From the NCBI RefSeq assembly GCF_048323675.1, contig NZ_JBLWFK010000001.1:62001-126000 (forward strand): DNA of 64,000 nt. The letters run 5' to 3'. The position numbers were made by a program, and so were the translations under genes. This document shows, piece after piece, positions 17,694 to 26,086 of the stretch (positions are counted from its first letter, which is position 1; each line of letters opens with the position of its first letter). This stretch comes from Mangrovimicrobium sp048323675. GTDB lineage: Bacteria > Pseudomonadota > Gammaproteobacteria > Pseudomonadales > Halieaceae. The notes beneath the pieces were generated by a model, which saw only the letters and a list, made by a program, of their open reading frames with translations, had not been told where the DNA came from and ran no database searches.

Positions 17694-18214
17694 AACTGCC
17701 GAGCCGAAACTATGTGCAGGTTTGCTGGGTGGTGCCGGATCTGCAGCAGGCGATGGAACACTGGGCTGCCCAGGCTGGCGTCGGACCCTTCTTCTATTTT
17801 GACGACGTGCACTACGACAATGCCATCTACCGCGGCGAACCCTGGCAGCCGGTGAAATTCCACGCCGCGATTGCCCAGGCGGGCAGCCTGCAGATCGAAC
17901 TGGTGACGCAACTGGAGGAGGGCCCTTCCATGTTCAGCGAACTGGTCCCGCCGGGGAGCAGTGGCCTCCACCACATGTCCACCTACACCGAGGATTTCGA
18001 GGCCGATCTGGCCTACTACCGGGCCGCAGGCGCAGAGGTGGTCTTCAGCGGACTGATGAAAGGTGCGCCGGTGTGCTGGCTGGATACCGTCGCGAAATTG
18101 GGATTCATGACCGAGTTGATGACCGCCAACCCGCTCAAGGAGCAGGTGTTTGCGCAATTCCGCGCCGCCGCGGAGAGCTGGGACGGCAAGGACCTGGTGC
18201 GCCGGGTCGGCTGA
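17690..18214 (+). CDS. VOC (glyoxalase/dioxygenase fold) family protein
   Basis: A 174-residue protein of the vicinal-oxygen-chelate superfamily, Glyoxalase_4-like. It opens with VQVCWVVPDLQQAMEHW, has LQIELVTQLEEGPSMFSEL, then GLHHMSTYTEDFEADLAYY and a C-terminal GFMTELM strand; His and Glu on these strands are the usual metal ligands. The same fold serves epimerases, lyases, ring-cleaving dioxygenases and resistance proteins. GTG 17690 overlaps the SDR stop. As last gene of the P450 operon it may open or isomerise an oxidised intermediate. Function beyond the fold is unknown. Confidence 0.82.
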   Translation: MKLPSRNYVQVCWVVPDLQQAMEHWAAQAGVGPFFYFDDVHYDNAIYRGEPWQPVKFHAAIAQAGSLQIELVTQLEEGPSMFSELVPPGSSGLHHMSTYTEDFEADLAYYRAAGAEVVFSGLMKGAPVCWLDTVAKLGFMTELMTANPLKEQVFAQFRAAAESWDGKDLVRRVG

Positions 18215-18220
18215 ACTGCC

Positions 18221-18243
18221 TCAGCGCCCGGCGAGGGCGCTGA
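18221..18243. terminator. Hairpin between convergent VOC and SDR genes
   Basis: TCAGCGCCC (18221-18229), loop GGCGA, GGGCGCTGA (18235-18243): a perfect 9-bp stem, 7 bases after the VOC stop and 28 bases from the end of the opposing SDR. It lacks a T tract, so it could be a two-way transcript end or an mRNA end structure. Confidence 0.55.
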
Positions 18244-18271
18244 ATCTCCGGGTTGCGTCCCGTGCGCCGCG

Positions 18272-19084
18272 CTAGCGCCGGCCGGAGACCATGCCCCCGT
18301 CCACCAGGATATCGGTGCCGGTGAGGTAGCCGGCCTGGTCGCTGGCGCAGAACGCCAGCACCGCCGCGATTTCCTCCGGCTTGCCCGGTCGCTTGAGCGC
18401 CGCGTCGCGGAGCATCTCCATGGAACCGCTTTTTTCTTCCAGGCGGCCCATCTCGGTATCGAAGGTACCCGGCGACACCGAAAGTATCCGCGCGTTCTTC
18501 TGGCCGAACTGCGCCGCGCAGTGCTGGCTGTACCAGATCACGAACTGCTTGCTGATCGAGTAGGCCATGCCGTTGCGGTAGAGTTCCTTCGGCATCAGCC
18601 TGCAGCGTTTGCTGATTTTGCTGACGAATTTATCGGGCGCGCTGGCGGCCAGCGGGAAACTGCGGGTTGGCACCATGATCGAGGGCAGCAGGTGTGCCGC
18701 CATGGAGGCCACGTTGACCAGGGCAAAGTCTTCGGTCGCGACATCGAGGCAGGCTTCGGTGACATGCACGGTGCCCAGGGCGTTCACCCGCAGAATCACT
18801 TCCGGGCCCGCCATTTGCGGACTGACCCCGGCCGTATGCACGACGGCCCGCAAAGCGCCTGCGGCTTGTGCCTGCGCCAGCAGGTCCCGCACCGACTGCC
18901 GCCGGGTGACATCGCAGACCTGTGTTTCGCAGCTGATGCCGGACTCGCGCAGGCTCGCCGCCGCGTTCGCCAGTTTGTCCTCGCCGAGGTCGGCCAGGAG
19001 AATGTGATGGTCCCGGCCGAGGATGTGCGCGGTGGCCAGGCCCATGCCGCCGGCTCCGCCGGTAATGACAGCGACGTCACTCAT
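18272..19084 (-). CDS. SDR with long pre-catalytic insertion, 3-alpha-hydroxysteroid dehydrogenase/carbonyl reductase-like
   Basis: A 270-residue SDR. Cofactor motif TGGAGGMG (8-15), Asp32 after the second strand (NAD preference), catalytic Ser127, Tyr175 and Lys179 (YSISK). The usual NNAG is replaced by VHTAG (82-86). The Ser-to-Tyr distance is 48 residues instead of about 13, so a 30-35 residue segment is inserted before the active-site Tyr. The same arrangement is known in 3-alpha-hydroxysteroid dehydrogenase/carbonyl reductase of Comamonas, where it forms part of the substrate pocket. That makes a steroid or other bulky ketone a reasonable substrate, fitting the neighbouring P450s. It is convergent with the P450 operon. 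Confidence 0.88.
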   Translation of the reverse strand: MSDVAVITGGAGGMGLATAHILGRDHHILLADLGEDKLANAAASLRESGISCETQVCDVTRRQSVRDLLAQAQAAGALRAVVHTAGVSPQMAGPEVILRVNALGTVHVTEACLDVATEDFALVNVASMAAHLLPSIMVPTRSFPLAASAPDKFVSKISKRCRLMPKELYRNGMAYSISKQFVIWYSQHCAAQFGQKNARILSVSPGTFDTEMGRLEEKSGSMEMLRDAALKRPGKPEEIAAVLAFCASDQAGYLTGTDILVDGGMVSGRR

Positions 19085-19126
19085 GGAAGAATTCTCCCGG
19101 GGGTTTATTGTGCGGGACGCCAGGCG

Positions 19127-20380
19127 TCAGTGGGCGCGCTCGATATCCGCGCCGAGTCCCGCCAGCTTGCGCTCCAGGTGCTCGTAGCCCCGATCCAGGT
19201 GGTAGATGCGGCTGATGTGGGTCTCTCCGTCGGCGACCAGGCCGGCCAGCACCAGGCAGGCGCTGGCCCGCAGGTCGGTGGCCATCACCGGCGCGCCGTC
19301 CAGCTTGCCGCGCTTGCCGCGCACCACGGCGACCTGGGTCATCGGGGTGATATCGGCGCCCAGGCGCACCAGTTCCTGCACGTGCATGAAACGGTTCTCG
19401 AAGATGTGCTCGGTGACCACGGCGGTGCCCTTGGCCTGGGTCATCAGCGCCATGAACTGGGCCTGCAGGTCGGTGGGGAAGCCGGGGTAGGGCGCGGTGG
19501 CGATGTCCACGGCCTTCCAGCCGTCGTTGCCCTGCACGGTGATGCTGGTCTCGCCGGTGTCGATGCGGAAGCCGGCGTCGCGCATCTTGTCGATCATCGC
19601 CTGCAGGTGTACCGGGATGCAGTTCTCCACCGTGACTTGGCCGCCGGTAATGGCGCCGGCCAGCAGCAGGGTGCCGGCCTCGATGCGGTCGGGCACCACC
19701 CGGTGGCTGGCGGGTTGCAGCGAATCCACGCCCTCGATGGTAATGACGCTGGTGCCGGCGCCGCTGATTTTTGCACCCATGGCCTGCAGGTAGCGGGCGA
19801 GGTCCACCACCTCCGGCTCTTTGGCGGCGTTCTCGATCACCGTGGTGCCGTGGGCCAGGCTGGCCGCCATCAGGGCGTTCTCGGTGCCGCCGACGGTCAC
19901 TTTCTCGAACAGGATGTTGGCGCCATGCAGGCGCTGGGCCCGGGCGGTGACATAGCCGCCGTCACTGGTGATCTCGGCACCGAGGCGGCGCATGGTCTCG
20001 ATGTGCAGGTCGATGGGCCGCGAGCCGATGGCGCAGCCGCCGGGCAGGCTCACCCGCGCCTCGCCGTAGCGGGCCAGCAGGGGACCGAGGCAGAGAATGC
20101 TGGCGCGCATCTTGCGCACGGTCTCGTAGTCGGCCACGTGGGCGCCCGGCGCCCGGGTATTGACCACCAGGGTGTCGCCCTCGCGGCGGCTTTCCGCGCC
20201 CAGGGAGGCCAGCAGTTGCTGGGTGGAGTCGATGTCGCGCAGGTAGGGGACGTTGTCGAAACGGTGCTCACCGTCCGCCAGCAGTGAGGCGAACAGGATC
20301 GGCAGGGCGGCGTTTTTCGAGCCGCTGGTGGCAACGGTGCCACTGAGGCGGTGACCGCCACGAACGATGATGGAATCCAA
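19127..20380 (-). CDS. murA: UDP-N-acetylglucosamine 1-carboxyvinyltransferase
   Basis: A 417-residue MurA, the first committed enzyme of peptidoglycan synthesis, which adds enolpyruvate from PEP to UDP-GlcNAc in the cytoplasm. The N-terminus SGSKNAALPIL carries the substrate-binding Lys, and the catalytic loop LPGGCAIGSRPIDLH has Cys116, the residue attacked by fosfomycin. Length and both inside-out barrel domains match the family. It is divergent from the GH3 hexosaminidase gene, 170 bases away. It ends 42 bases before the SDR at 18272-19084 on the same strand, though a functional link is unlikely. Confidence 0.97.
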   Translation of the reverse strand: MDSIIVRGGHRLSGTVATSGSKNAALPILFASLLADGEHRFDNVPYLRDIDSTQQLLASLGAESRREGDTLVVNTRAPGAHVADYETVRKMRASILCLGPLLARYGEARVSLPGGCAIGSRPIDLHIETMRRLGAEITSDGGYVTARAQRLHGANILFEKVTVGGTENALMAASLAHGTTVIENAAKEPEVVDLARYLQAMGAKISGAGTSVITIEGVDSLQPASHRVVPDRIEAGTLLLAGAITGGQVTVENCIPVHLQAMIDKMRDAGFRIDTGETSITVQGNDGWKAVDIATAPYPGFPTDLQAQFMALMTQAKGTAVVTEHIFENRFMHVQELVRLGADITPMTQVAVVRGKRGKLDGAPVMATDLRASACLVLAGLVADGETHISRIYHLDRGYEHLERKLAGLGADIERAH

Positions 20381-20550
20381 ATCTTGCTCCGGTCGGGGAT
20401 TGGCCCGAGACAGGGCCTGGCCAGGAAAAGGGCGCTAGGGTAGCAGGTGGCGGGGGCCATAGGAATAGCAGCCCGCCGCCAGTTTCCCTCGTGCGCGGCA
20501 GCGGGTATTGTGTGCCATCCAGCAGTTTCGACGCGTTGCGCCGGCATATA

Positions 20551-22257
20551 ATGACAGACCAGACTGACCTCAGCCTTGAACAGTGTATCGCCCGCCGCCT
20601 GATGGTGGATATTCGCCTGTACGCGGATACCGGCGATCCGCAGCCGGTGCAGCAATTACCCGCTGCACTGGCCCGGGCGCTGGTGGACTTGCAGCCCGGC
20701 GGGATCATCCTGTTCCGCGAGAATCTCTCCAGCCTTGCCCAGTGTCGGGCGCTGACCCGGGAGCTGCGCGAGTTGCTCTCGCCGCGCCTGCTGATCGCCG
20801 TCGACCAGGAGGGCGGCCTGGTCACCCGCCTGCCCCGTGAAGAGTTCACCAGTTTCAGTGGCAACATGGCCCTGGCGGCCTGTCCCGCCCAGGAGCGCGA
20901 GTCCCTGGCCCGGCAGATGGGCTCCGCCCAGGCGGAGGAATTGCGGGCGCTGGGGATCAACGTCAATTTCGTGCCCTGTGTGGACGTGAACAGCAATCCC
21001 GCCAACCCGGTGATCCACGTGCGCTCCTTCGGCGACGACCCGCAGCTGGTGGCCCAGCTGGGTGCGGCGGTCGTCCAGGGCGTGCAGCGCGAGGGCGTCG
21101 CGGCCTGCCTGAAACATTTTCCCGGCCACGGCGATACCGCGGTGGACAGTCACAGCGGCCTGCCGCGCGTGGACCGCAGCGCGGAGGAGGCGTGGCGAAT
21201 CGATATCGCACCCTTCGCCCGGGTGATTGCCGAGGCGCGGCCGGCGCTGGTGATGACCGCGCATATCCAGTATCCCGCGCTGGACGCTGCCACCTTGCCG
21301 GGAGCCGACACCCTGCGCCCGGCCACCCTGTCGCGCGCGATGATCTCCGGCCTGTTGCGCAAGGACCTGGGTTTCGCCGGGGTGGTGATCTCCGATGCGC
21401 TGGATATGGGGGCCATCAGCCAACTGCTGTGCCCGGAAGAGGCGGTAATCGAATGTTTTCGCGCCGGGGTGGATATCGCCCTGATGCCCTTGTTGCTGCG
21501 CTCCCCGGAAAGTCTCGACGCCCTGCAGGCACTGGTCCATTCAGTGGCGGCCAGGGTGCGCGCGGGGGAACTGGACGAGTCCGAACTGCGCGCCGGTGCC
21601 GCCCGGGTCAGCGCCCTGCAGTCCGCCCTGCGGCTGGTGCCCGGGGAGCCCGAGGCGGGTTCGGCGGAGCTGGTGGGCAGCGCCGCGCACCGGACCCTGG
21701 AGCGGCGCATTGCCGTGGGCAGTATTACCTGCCTGAAAGGCGAGCCCGCGGCGCTGGGGGTGGGGCGCCGGGTGCACATCCTGATGCCCTGCGCGAGTAC
21801 CGCTGCGGCGATGCGCACCGCGTTATTGTCGCTGGAACCCACGCTGGCGATCACCACCCAGCACCTGGGCGCGTTCGACAGTGCCCTGGAGCAGGCCTGG
21901 GTGGCGGCGGCCGAGGTCTACCTGGTGGGGGTGAGCGACCCGCCGCGCAGCGCGGTGGCGATCGGCGGTGCCGAGGACCTGGTGGACGCAGCGGAGTGCA
22001 CTGATGCGCTCGCGGTGCAGCGGGCACTGTTATCCCGCGCCGGGGACCGGCAGCGTGTGGTTATCCTCTTGTGTTCGCCATTTCGCGCCGCGTACTTTAT
22101 GCCGCTGGCGGAAGCCGTGTTCGCCAGCTATGACGGCGCGGCGGTGGGCGAGGGCGGAGCTCCGGGACCGGCGTTCCAGGCGCTGGCAGCGGTATTGCTG
22201 GGCCGCGATGTCGCCCGTGGGCAGTTGCCGGTAACCCTGGACAGGACCGCCGGCTGA
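20551..22257 (+). CDS. Glycoside hydrolase family 3 beta-N-acetylhexosaminidase (NagZ-like) with C-terminal domain
   Basis: From ATG 20551 the protein has 568 residues. The first 340 form a GH3 barrel of NagZ type: DQEGGLVTRLP (85-95), KHFPGHGDTAVDSH (188-201) with the Asp-His acid/base pair typical of NagZ, and nucleophile Asp282 in SDALDMG. NagZ removes GlcNAc from muropeptides during cell-wall recycling in the cytoplasm; no signal peptide is seen. Unlike E. coli NagZ (about 340 residues) it has about 220 extra C-terminal residues forming a second domain, as in Firmicute NagZ. The longer frame start at 20491 has no support. It ends 7 bases before the convergent lipid kinase. Confidence 0.9.
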   Translation: MTDQTDLSLEQCIARRLMVDIRLYADTGDPQPVQQLPAALARALVDLQPGGIILFRENLSSLAQCRALTRELRELLSPRLLIAVDQEGGLVTRLPREEFTSFSGNMALAACPAQERESLARQMGSAQAEELRALGINVNFVPCVDVNSNPANPVIHVRSFGDDPQLVAQLGAAVVQGVQREGVAACLKHFPGHGDTAVDSHSGLPRVDRSAEEAWRIDIAPFARVIAEARPALVMTAHIQYPALDAATLPGADTLRPATLSRAMISGLLRKDLGFAGVVISDALDMGAISQLLCPEEAVIECFRAGVDIALMPLLLRSPESLDALQALVHSVAARVRAGELDESELRAGAARVSALQSALRLVPGEPEAGSAELVGSAAHRTLERRIAVGSITCLKGEPAALGVGRRVHILMPCASTAAAMRTALLSLEPTLAITTQHLGAFDSALEQAWVAAAEVYLVGVSDPPRSAVAIGGAEDLVDAAECTDALAVQRALLSRAGDRQRVVILLCSPFRAAYFMPLAEAVFASYDGAAVGEGGAPGPAFQALAAVLLGRDVARGQLPVTLDRTAG

Positions 22258-22264
22258 CCTGGCT

Positions 22265-23200
22265 TCAGGCACCCAGCCCAGGGTGCAGGATGCTGATGGC
22301 CGAGGGGATGATCGAAATACTCACCGGCGTCTGGCCGAGAAACTCACCGTCCGCCTCCACCGGCACCGGCGCGGCGAGGTGTTCGACCTCGATCTGCGCC
22401 GCGTGGTCGTAGTGGGCGGCGGGGTGATTGAGCAGTTCGCCCCGGCGCAGGTGGCCCAGGTTGCGCAGCAGGTCCGCGGAGTCGGCCTCGCCCACCAGGG
22501 TAATGGCGAGCTGGCCGTCGTCGAGGCGGGCGCCGGGGGCAATGCACAGGCCGGAGCCGACAAAGCGGCCGTTGGCGGCCGCCAGGGCCAGGCAGTCACC
22601 CTCCCAGTGCATCCCGCGGTCGGAGCGCACGCGGATCGGCTGGGGCCGGTAGGTGGCCAGGGTGGTCAGGATGGAGCGCAGGTAGTGCAGGTTGCTGCCC
22701 AGCAGGCGCGGCCGGCGGCCAAGGTGCTGGACCGACCTGGCGCCCAGCCCGAGGCCGGCGGCATTGAGGAAAAAGCGCTCCGCGTCCTCCCCCTCCGGCG
22801 TCTGGAAGCGGATGATCCCGGCATCGATAAGCGCACTGGAGCGATTGCGCAGCAGTTGCACGCATTCGGCGACGTCCCCGCGCAGGCCCAGTGAACGGCA
22901 CAGGTCGTTGGCGCTGCCATAGGCGAGGATGCCGAGGGTGGGCAGTTGCAGCTGCGGCTCGTGCTGCTGCGCGCGCAGGCAGCCGTTGAGCACCTCGTTG
23001 ATGGTGCCGTCGCCGCCGGCGATCAGCAGGTAGTCGGAGTCGTGGCAGGCGCGCCTGGCCAGTTCAACCGCCTGGCCCTCGCGGCGGGTTTCCAGTAGCG
23101 GGATGGCGGCAGTCGGGAGGGCGTTGCGCAGGGATTCGAGCGACTTCTCGAAGTGGCTCCTGCGGGTAATATTGCCTTTCAGGATCAGCGTGATTCTCAC
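22265..23200 (-). CDS. Diacylglycerol/lipid kinase, YegS/BmrU family
   Basis: A 311-residue lipid kinase. The nucleotide-binding motif GGDGTINEV is at residues 62-70 and YGSANDL follows at about 104-110. The C-terminal beta-sandwich has VEADGEFLG, the conserved element of YegS, DgkB and sphingosine-kinase-like proteins. It would phosphorylate diacylglycerol, phosphatidylglycerol or a related lipid at the inner membrane. It follows the GH3 gene convergently; no operon partner is evident, though the DUF4136 lipoprotein gene lies 58 bases upstream on the same strand. Confidence 0.92.
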   Translation of the reverse strand: MRITLILKGNITRRSHFEKSLESLRNALPTAAIPLLETRREGQAVELARRACHDSDYLLIAGGDGTINEVLNGCLRAQQHEPQLQLPTLGILAYGSANDLCRSLGLRGDVAECVQLLRNRSSALIDAGIIRFQTPEGEDAERFFLNAAGLGLGARSVQHLGRRPRLLGSNLHYLRSILTTLATYRPQPIRVRSDRGMHWEGDCLALAAANGRFVGSGLCIAPGARLDDGQLAITLVGEADSADLLRNLGHLRRGELLNHPAAHYDHAAQIEVEHLAAPVPVEADGEFLGQTPVSISIIPSAISILHPGLGA

Positions 23201-23258
23201 TGTTCCCCCTTTGCCCGTAGGCGGGTTGAAGTCGGTTCTGCTGGTTCCGCTGCCGGTG

Positions 23259-23876
23259 CTACGGGGCGCCGGTTTGCGGCGGAAAACCGCCCAGTACCAG
23301 TGCCGCGGCCCGGTCGTAGCGCTCCTGGCTCTCGTCCTGCTTGCTCTTGAGTTTGCTCTGGGTCACGCTGCGCCAGACGCTTTTCTTCATCGCGGGATCG
23401 ATCATGTCGATGATGAATGTTCCCTCGGTATAGTCGCGAACCTGTACATCGGTATCGTAGCAGCTCCAGCAGTTGTACCTGGCGTAGGCGTTATAGCGCC
23501 CGTAGCCCACACCGTAGCCCATGCCGTAGCTGGGCGTGGTATAGGTCTGCACGTCCTGCTTGTTCTGGGTACCGAGGTGCCAGCTGATCAGCAGGTCGGC
23601 GTCCGCCGGGTCGTCCACCACGGTGAAGCCCTTGCTGGTCAGGATATTGCTCAGCGCCGTGTCGATGCGCTCGATTTGCATGTCGCTCAGCTGCATCGGG
23701 TTATCGCCCGAGATCTGGCCGGACTCGTCGTAGAAACCGATCTTTTTCACGCCGCTGAAATCGTAATCCTGCTTGTAGTCGAACACCGGTGTCGGCGTGG
23801 TGCTGCAGGCGCCCAGCAGGGCAGTGACGGCGGTGAAAACCACCGTGAACAACAGGCGGGCGGGGATACGGCTCAT
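23259..23876 (-). CDS. DUF4136 domain lipoprotein
   Basis: A 205-residue lipoprotein: signal peptide with lipobox LLGAC (about residues 20-24), then a DUF4136 domain beginning DYDFSGVKKIGFYD and containing ADLLISWHLGTQNKQ. A Gly/Tyr-rich patch (YGMGYGVGYGRYNAY) lies in the middle, and TEGTFIIDMIDPAMKKSVWR is the typical late strand. Function of the family is unknown; members are outer-membrane or periplasmic lipoproteins. Transcribed away from the divergent ABC operon at 24072. Confidence 0.88.
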   Translation of the reverse strand: MSRIPARLLFTVVFTAVTALLGACSTTPTPVFDYKQDYDFSGVKKIGFYDESGQISGDNPMQLSDMQIERIDTALSNILTSKGFTVVDDPADADLLISWHLGTQNKQDVQTYTTPSYGMGYGVGYGRYNAYARYNCWSCYDTDVQVRDYTEGTFIIDMIDPAMKKSVWRSVTQSKLKSKQDESQERYDRAAALVLGGFPPQTGAP

Positions 23877-24071
23877 GGGTTTCTCCGGTAGGTCGACAAA
23901 TCCAGTTTAGCCAACTTTTGTCCCCGGGGATACGCGCCGACCGGCCAGTCTTGCCCTTTGCTGTGGGTGAAACCGGCGCGCAGGGCTTGTGGAGTGCAGG
24001 TGGCCGGTGAAGTGGATGCGCGCCGCCGGTCGAGTCGCTACACTCAGGCCAGCACCCAACGGGACGAATCT

Positions 24072-24857
24072 ATGCGCTGGATTGTCTGTGTTTTCCTGAT
24101 TACGCCGCTGCTGGCCGCGGCCGGGCCGCCCGATGCCCGGGAAATCATTCGCAGCGCGATGGAGCATTACCGCGGCCAGACTTCCTATTCCGAGATGAGC
24201 ATGACCATCCACCGGCCCGACTGGGAGCGCAGCATGAGCATGCGCGCCTGGAGCCGGGGCGACGACAGCACCCTGGTGCGGGTGATCGCCCCCGCCCGGG
24301 ATGCGGGCAACGCCACGCTCACCCTCAATACCAACATGTGGACCTATACCCCGAAGATCAACCGGGTGATCAAGGTGCCCTCATCGATGATGGGGCAGAA
24401 CTGGATGGGCTCGGATTTCTCCAATCGCGATATCAGCAAGGACACCACCATTATCGACGACTATGACCACAGCCTGCTGGAAACCCGGCAGCTGGACGGC
24501 CACACCGCCTGGGTCATCCAGTCCATACCCCACGAGGATGCCGCGGTGGTCTGGGGCCGCGAGGTGCTGGTGATCCGCGACGACTGGGTGCTGCTGGAGC
24601 AGCAGTTCTGGGACCAGGACGGGGTGCTGGTGAAGGCCCTGGAGACACAGGAAATCAGGACCATGGGCGGCCGTGAGGTCGCCAGCCGCATGCGCATGTC
24701 CCAGGCGGACAAACCGGAGGAGTGGACCGAGGTCCGCACCGAGACAGTGGCTTTCGACCTGGCCATCCCGGAGGGCATGTTCACCCTTTCAAGCCTGCGC
24801 AATCCGCGCAGCGCGCCCGCCGCCCCCGTCGCCAGTCCGGCCGATTCCGCCCGGTGA
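24072..24857 (+). CDS. LolA-like outer-membrane lipoprotein-sorting protein
   Basis: From ATG 24072 a 261-residue protein with signal peptide (MRWIVCVFLITPLLAAAG). The body matches the LolA_like family (PF17131 type): MTIHRPDWERSMSMRAWSRG, then WTYTPKINRVIKVP and MGSDFSNRDISK, the hallmark of this group. These proteins have the open barrel of LolA and are thought to carry a lipid or lipoprotein across the periplasm. The frame continues upstream to 23958, but that part looks like intergenic sequence. Its stop overlaps the next permease GTG by 4 bases. It is the presumed periplasmic shuttle of a five-gene envelope transport operon. Confidence 0.88.
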   Translation: MRWIVCVFLITPLLAAAGPPDAREIIRSAMEHYRGQTSYSEMSMTIHRPDWERSMSMRAWSRGDDSTLVRVIAPARDAGNATLTLNTNMWTYTPKINRVIKVPSSMMGQNWMGSDFSNRDISKDTTIIDDYDHSLLETRQLDGHTAWVIQSIPHEDAAVVWGREVLVIRDDWVLLEQQFWDQDGVLVKALETQEIRTMGGREVASRMRMSQADKPEEWTEVRTETVAFDLAIPEGMFTLSSLRNPRSAPAAPVASPADSAR

Positions 24858-26086
24858 ACCTCACCTGGGTTCTCGCCTGGCGCAACCTCTGGCGCCATCG
24901 CCGCCGGACCTGGCTGACCGTTGGGGCCATGGTGTTCTGCAATGTGCTGCTGGTTTTCATGATCTCGCTGCAGCTGGGTTCCTACCAGATGATGATCGAC
25001 AACACCCTCGCCCTCAGCTCCGGCCACCTCCAGGTCCAGCACCGCGACTACCGGTCACAACAGCGCATGCGCGATACGGTGCCGCAGGTGGCGGCGCTCG
25101 CCGATACCCTGCGCGGGCAGCTCGCAGCGCACGCTGTAGCCGCCCGGGCGCAGGCCTTTGCGCTGGCGTCCAGCGAGGAACGCTCCTTCGGCGTGTTGCT
25201 CAGCGGCGTGCAGCCGGCGCGGGAACCCGCGGTATCCAGCCTGCCCGGGCTGGTGGGGGAGGGGCGCTACCTGCAGCCGGGGGACAGCGACGCCATCGTC
25301 GTCGGCGCGGTGCTGGCGCGCAACCTCAAGGTCGGTATCGGCGGTGAAGTCACCTTTATCGGCAGCGGCTGGGACGGCTCCATCGCGGCCGGGGTGGCGA
25401 CCGTAGTCGGTATCCTCGACAGCGGGGTCAACGAGGTCGACCGCGGGCTGGCGCAGGTGCCGCTGCAATGGTTCCAGCAGGTGTTCGCCATGGGCGACGC
25501 CGGACACGCGGTGGTCGTCCGGCTGGAGCAACTGGACCAGGTGCCCGCGGCCCAGGCGCAGGCCCGCAGCCTGTTGCCGGCCGGCGAGGACCTGGTGGTG
25601 CTCGACTGGAATGCCCTGCAACCGGGCCTGAAGCAGGCCATCCAGTCGGACATGGCCAGTGCCTGGTTTATGTACGGGGTGCTGATCGTGCTGGTGGCCT
25701 TCAGCGTGCTCAACACCCAGTTGATGTCGGTGATGGAGCGCACCCACGAGTTCGGCGTGATGCTCGCGCTGGGCCTCGGTCCCGGGCGGCTGGCGCGGCT
25801 GGTGGGCATGGAAACACTGTTGCTTTCGCTGCTGGGGCTGGGGGTGGGCGTGGTCCTCGGCGCAGTGCTGGTGATCTACCTGAACATCGTCGGCTTTACC
25901 TATCCCGGGATGGAGGAGATGGCTGCGCAGTTCAACATCCCGGAGCGCATCCACCCGCAGGTCAGCCTGCTGTCCCTGACCTGGGGGCCGCTGACGGTTT
26001 TTGGTTTCAGCCTGCTGGCCGCGGTGTATCCCGCCCTGCGCCCCTACCGGCTGGCTCCCGTGGCGGCGATGAGGGCAGTGCAGTGA
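24854..26086 (+). CDS. ABC transporter permease, FtsX/LolC-like (first)
   Basis: A 410-residue permease starting at GTG 24854 (VNLTWVLAWRNLWRHRRRTW; the initiator is Met). It has an N-terminal membrane segment (WLTVGAMVFCNVLLVFMISL), a large periplasmic MacB-PCD-type domain, and three C-terminal membrane segments. The C-terminal core has QLMSVMERTHEFGVMLALGL, the FtsX signature facing the ATPase. Members of this type take substrates laterally from the outer leaflet of the inner membrane (LolCE, MacB). It is coupled by 4-base overlaps to genes on both sides and pairs with the second permease as a heterodimer. Confidence 0.9.
   Translation: MNLTWVLAWRNLWRHRRRTWLTVGAMVFCNVLLVFMISLQLGSYQMMIDNTLALSSGHLQVQHRDYRSQQRMRDTVPQVAALADTLRGQLAAHAVAARAQAFALASSEERSFGVLLSGVQPAREPAVSSLPGLVGEGRYLQPGDSDAIVVGAVLARNLKVGIGGEVTFIGSGWDGSIAAGVATVVGILDSGVNEVDRGLAQVPLQWFQQVFAMGDAGHAVVVRLEQLDQVPAAQAQARSLLPAGEDLVVLDWNALQPGLKQAIQSDMASAWFMYGVLIVLVAFSVLNTQLMSVMERTHEFGVMLALGLGPGRLARLVGMETLLLSLLGLGVGVVLGAVLVIYLNIVGFTYPGMEEMAAQFNIPERIHPQVSLLSLTWGPLTVFGFSLLAAVYPALRPYRLAPVAAMRAVQ

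Noticed and set aside
18521..20287. 588-codon plus-strand frame
   Set aside because: It is antisense to murA and the SDR; low-complexity composition and no family motifs. murA is certain.
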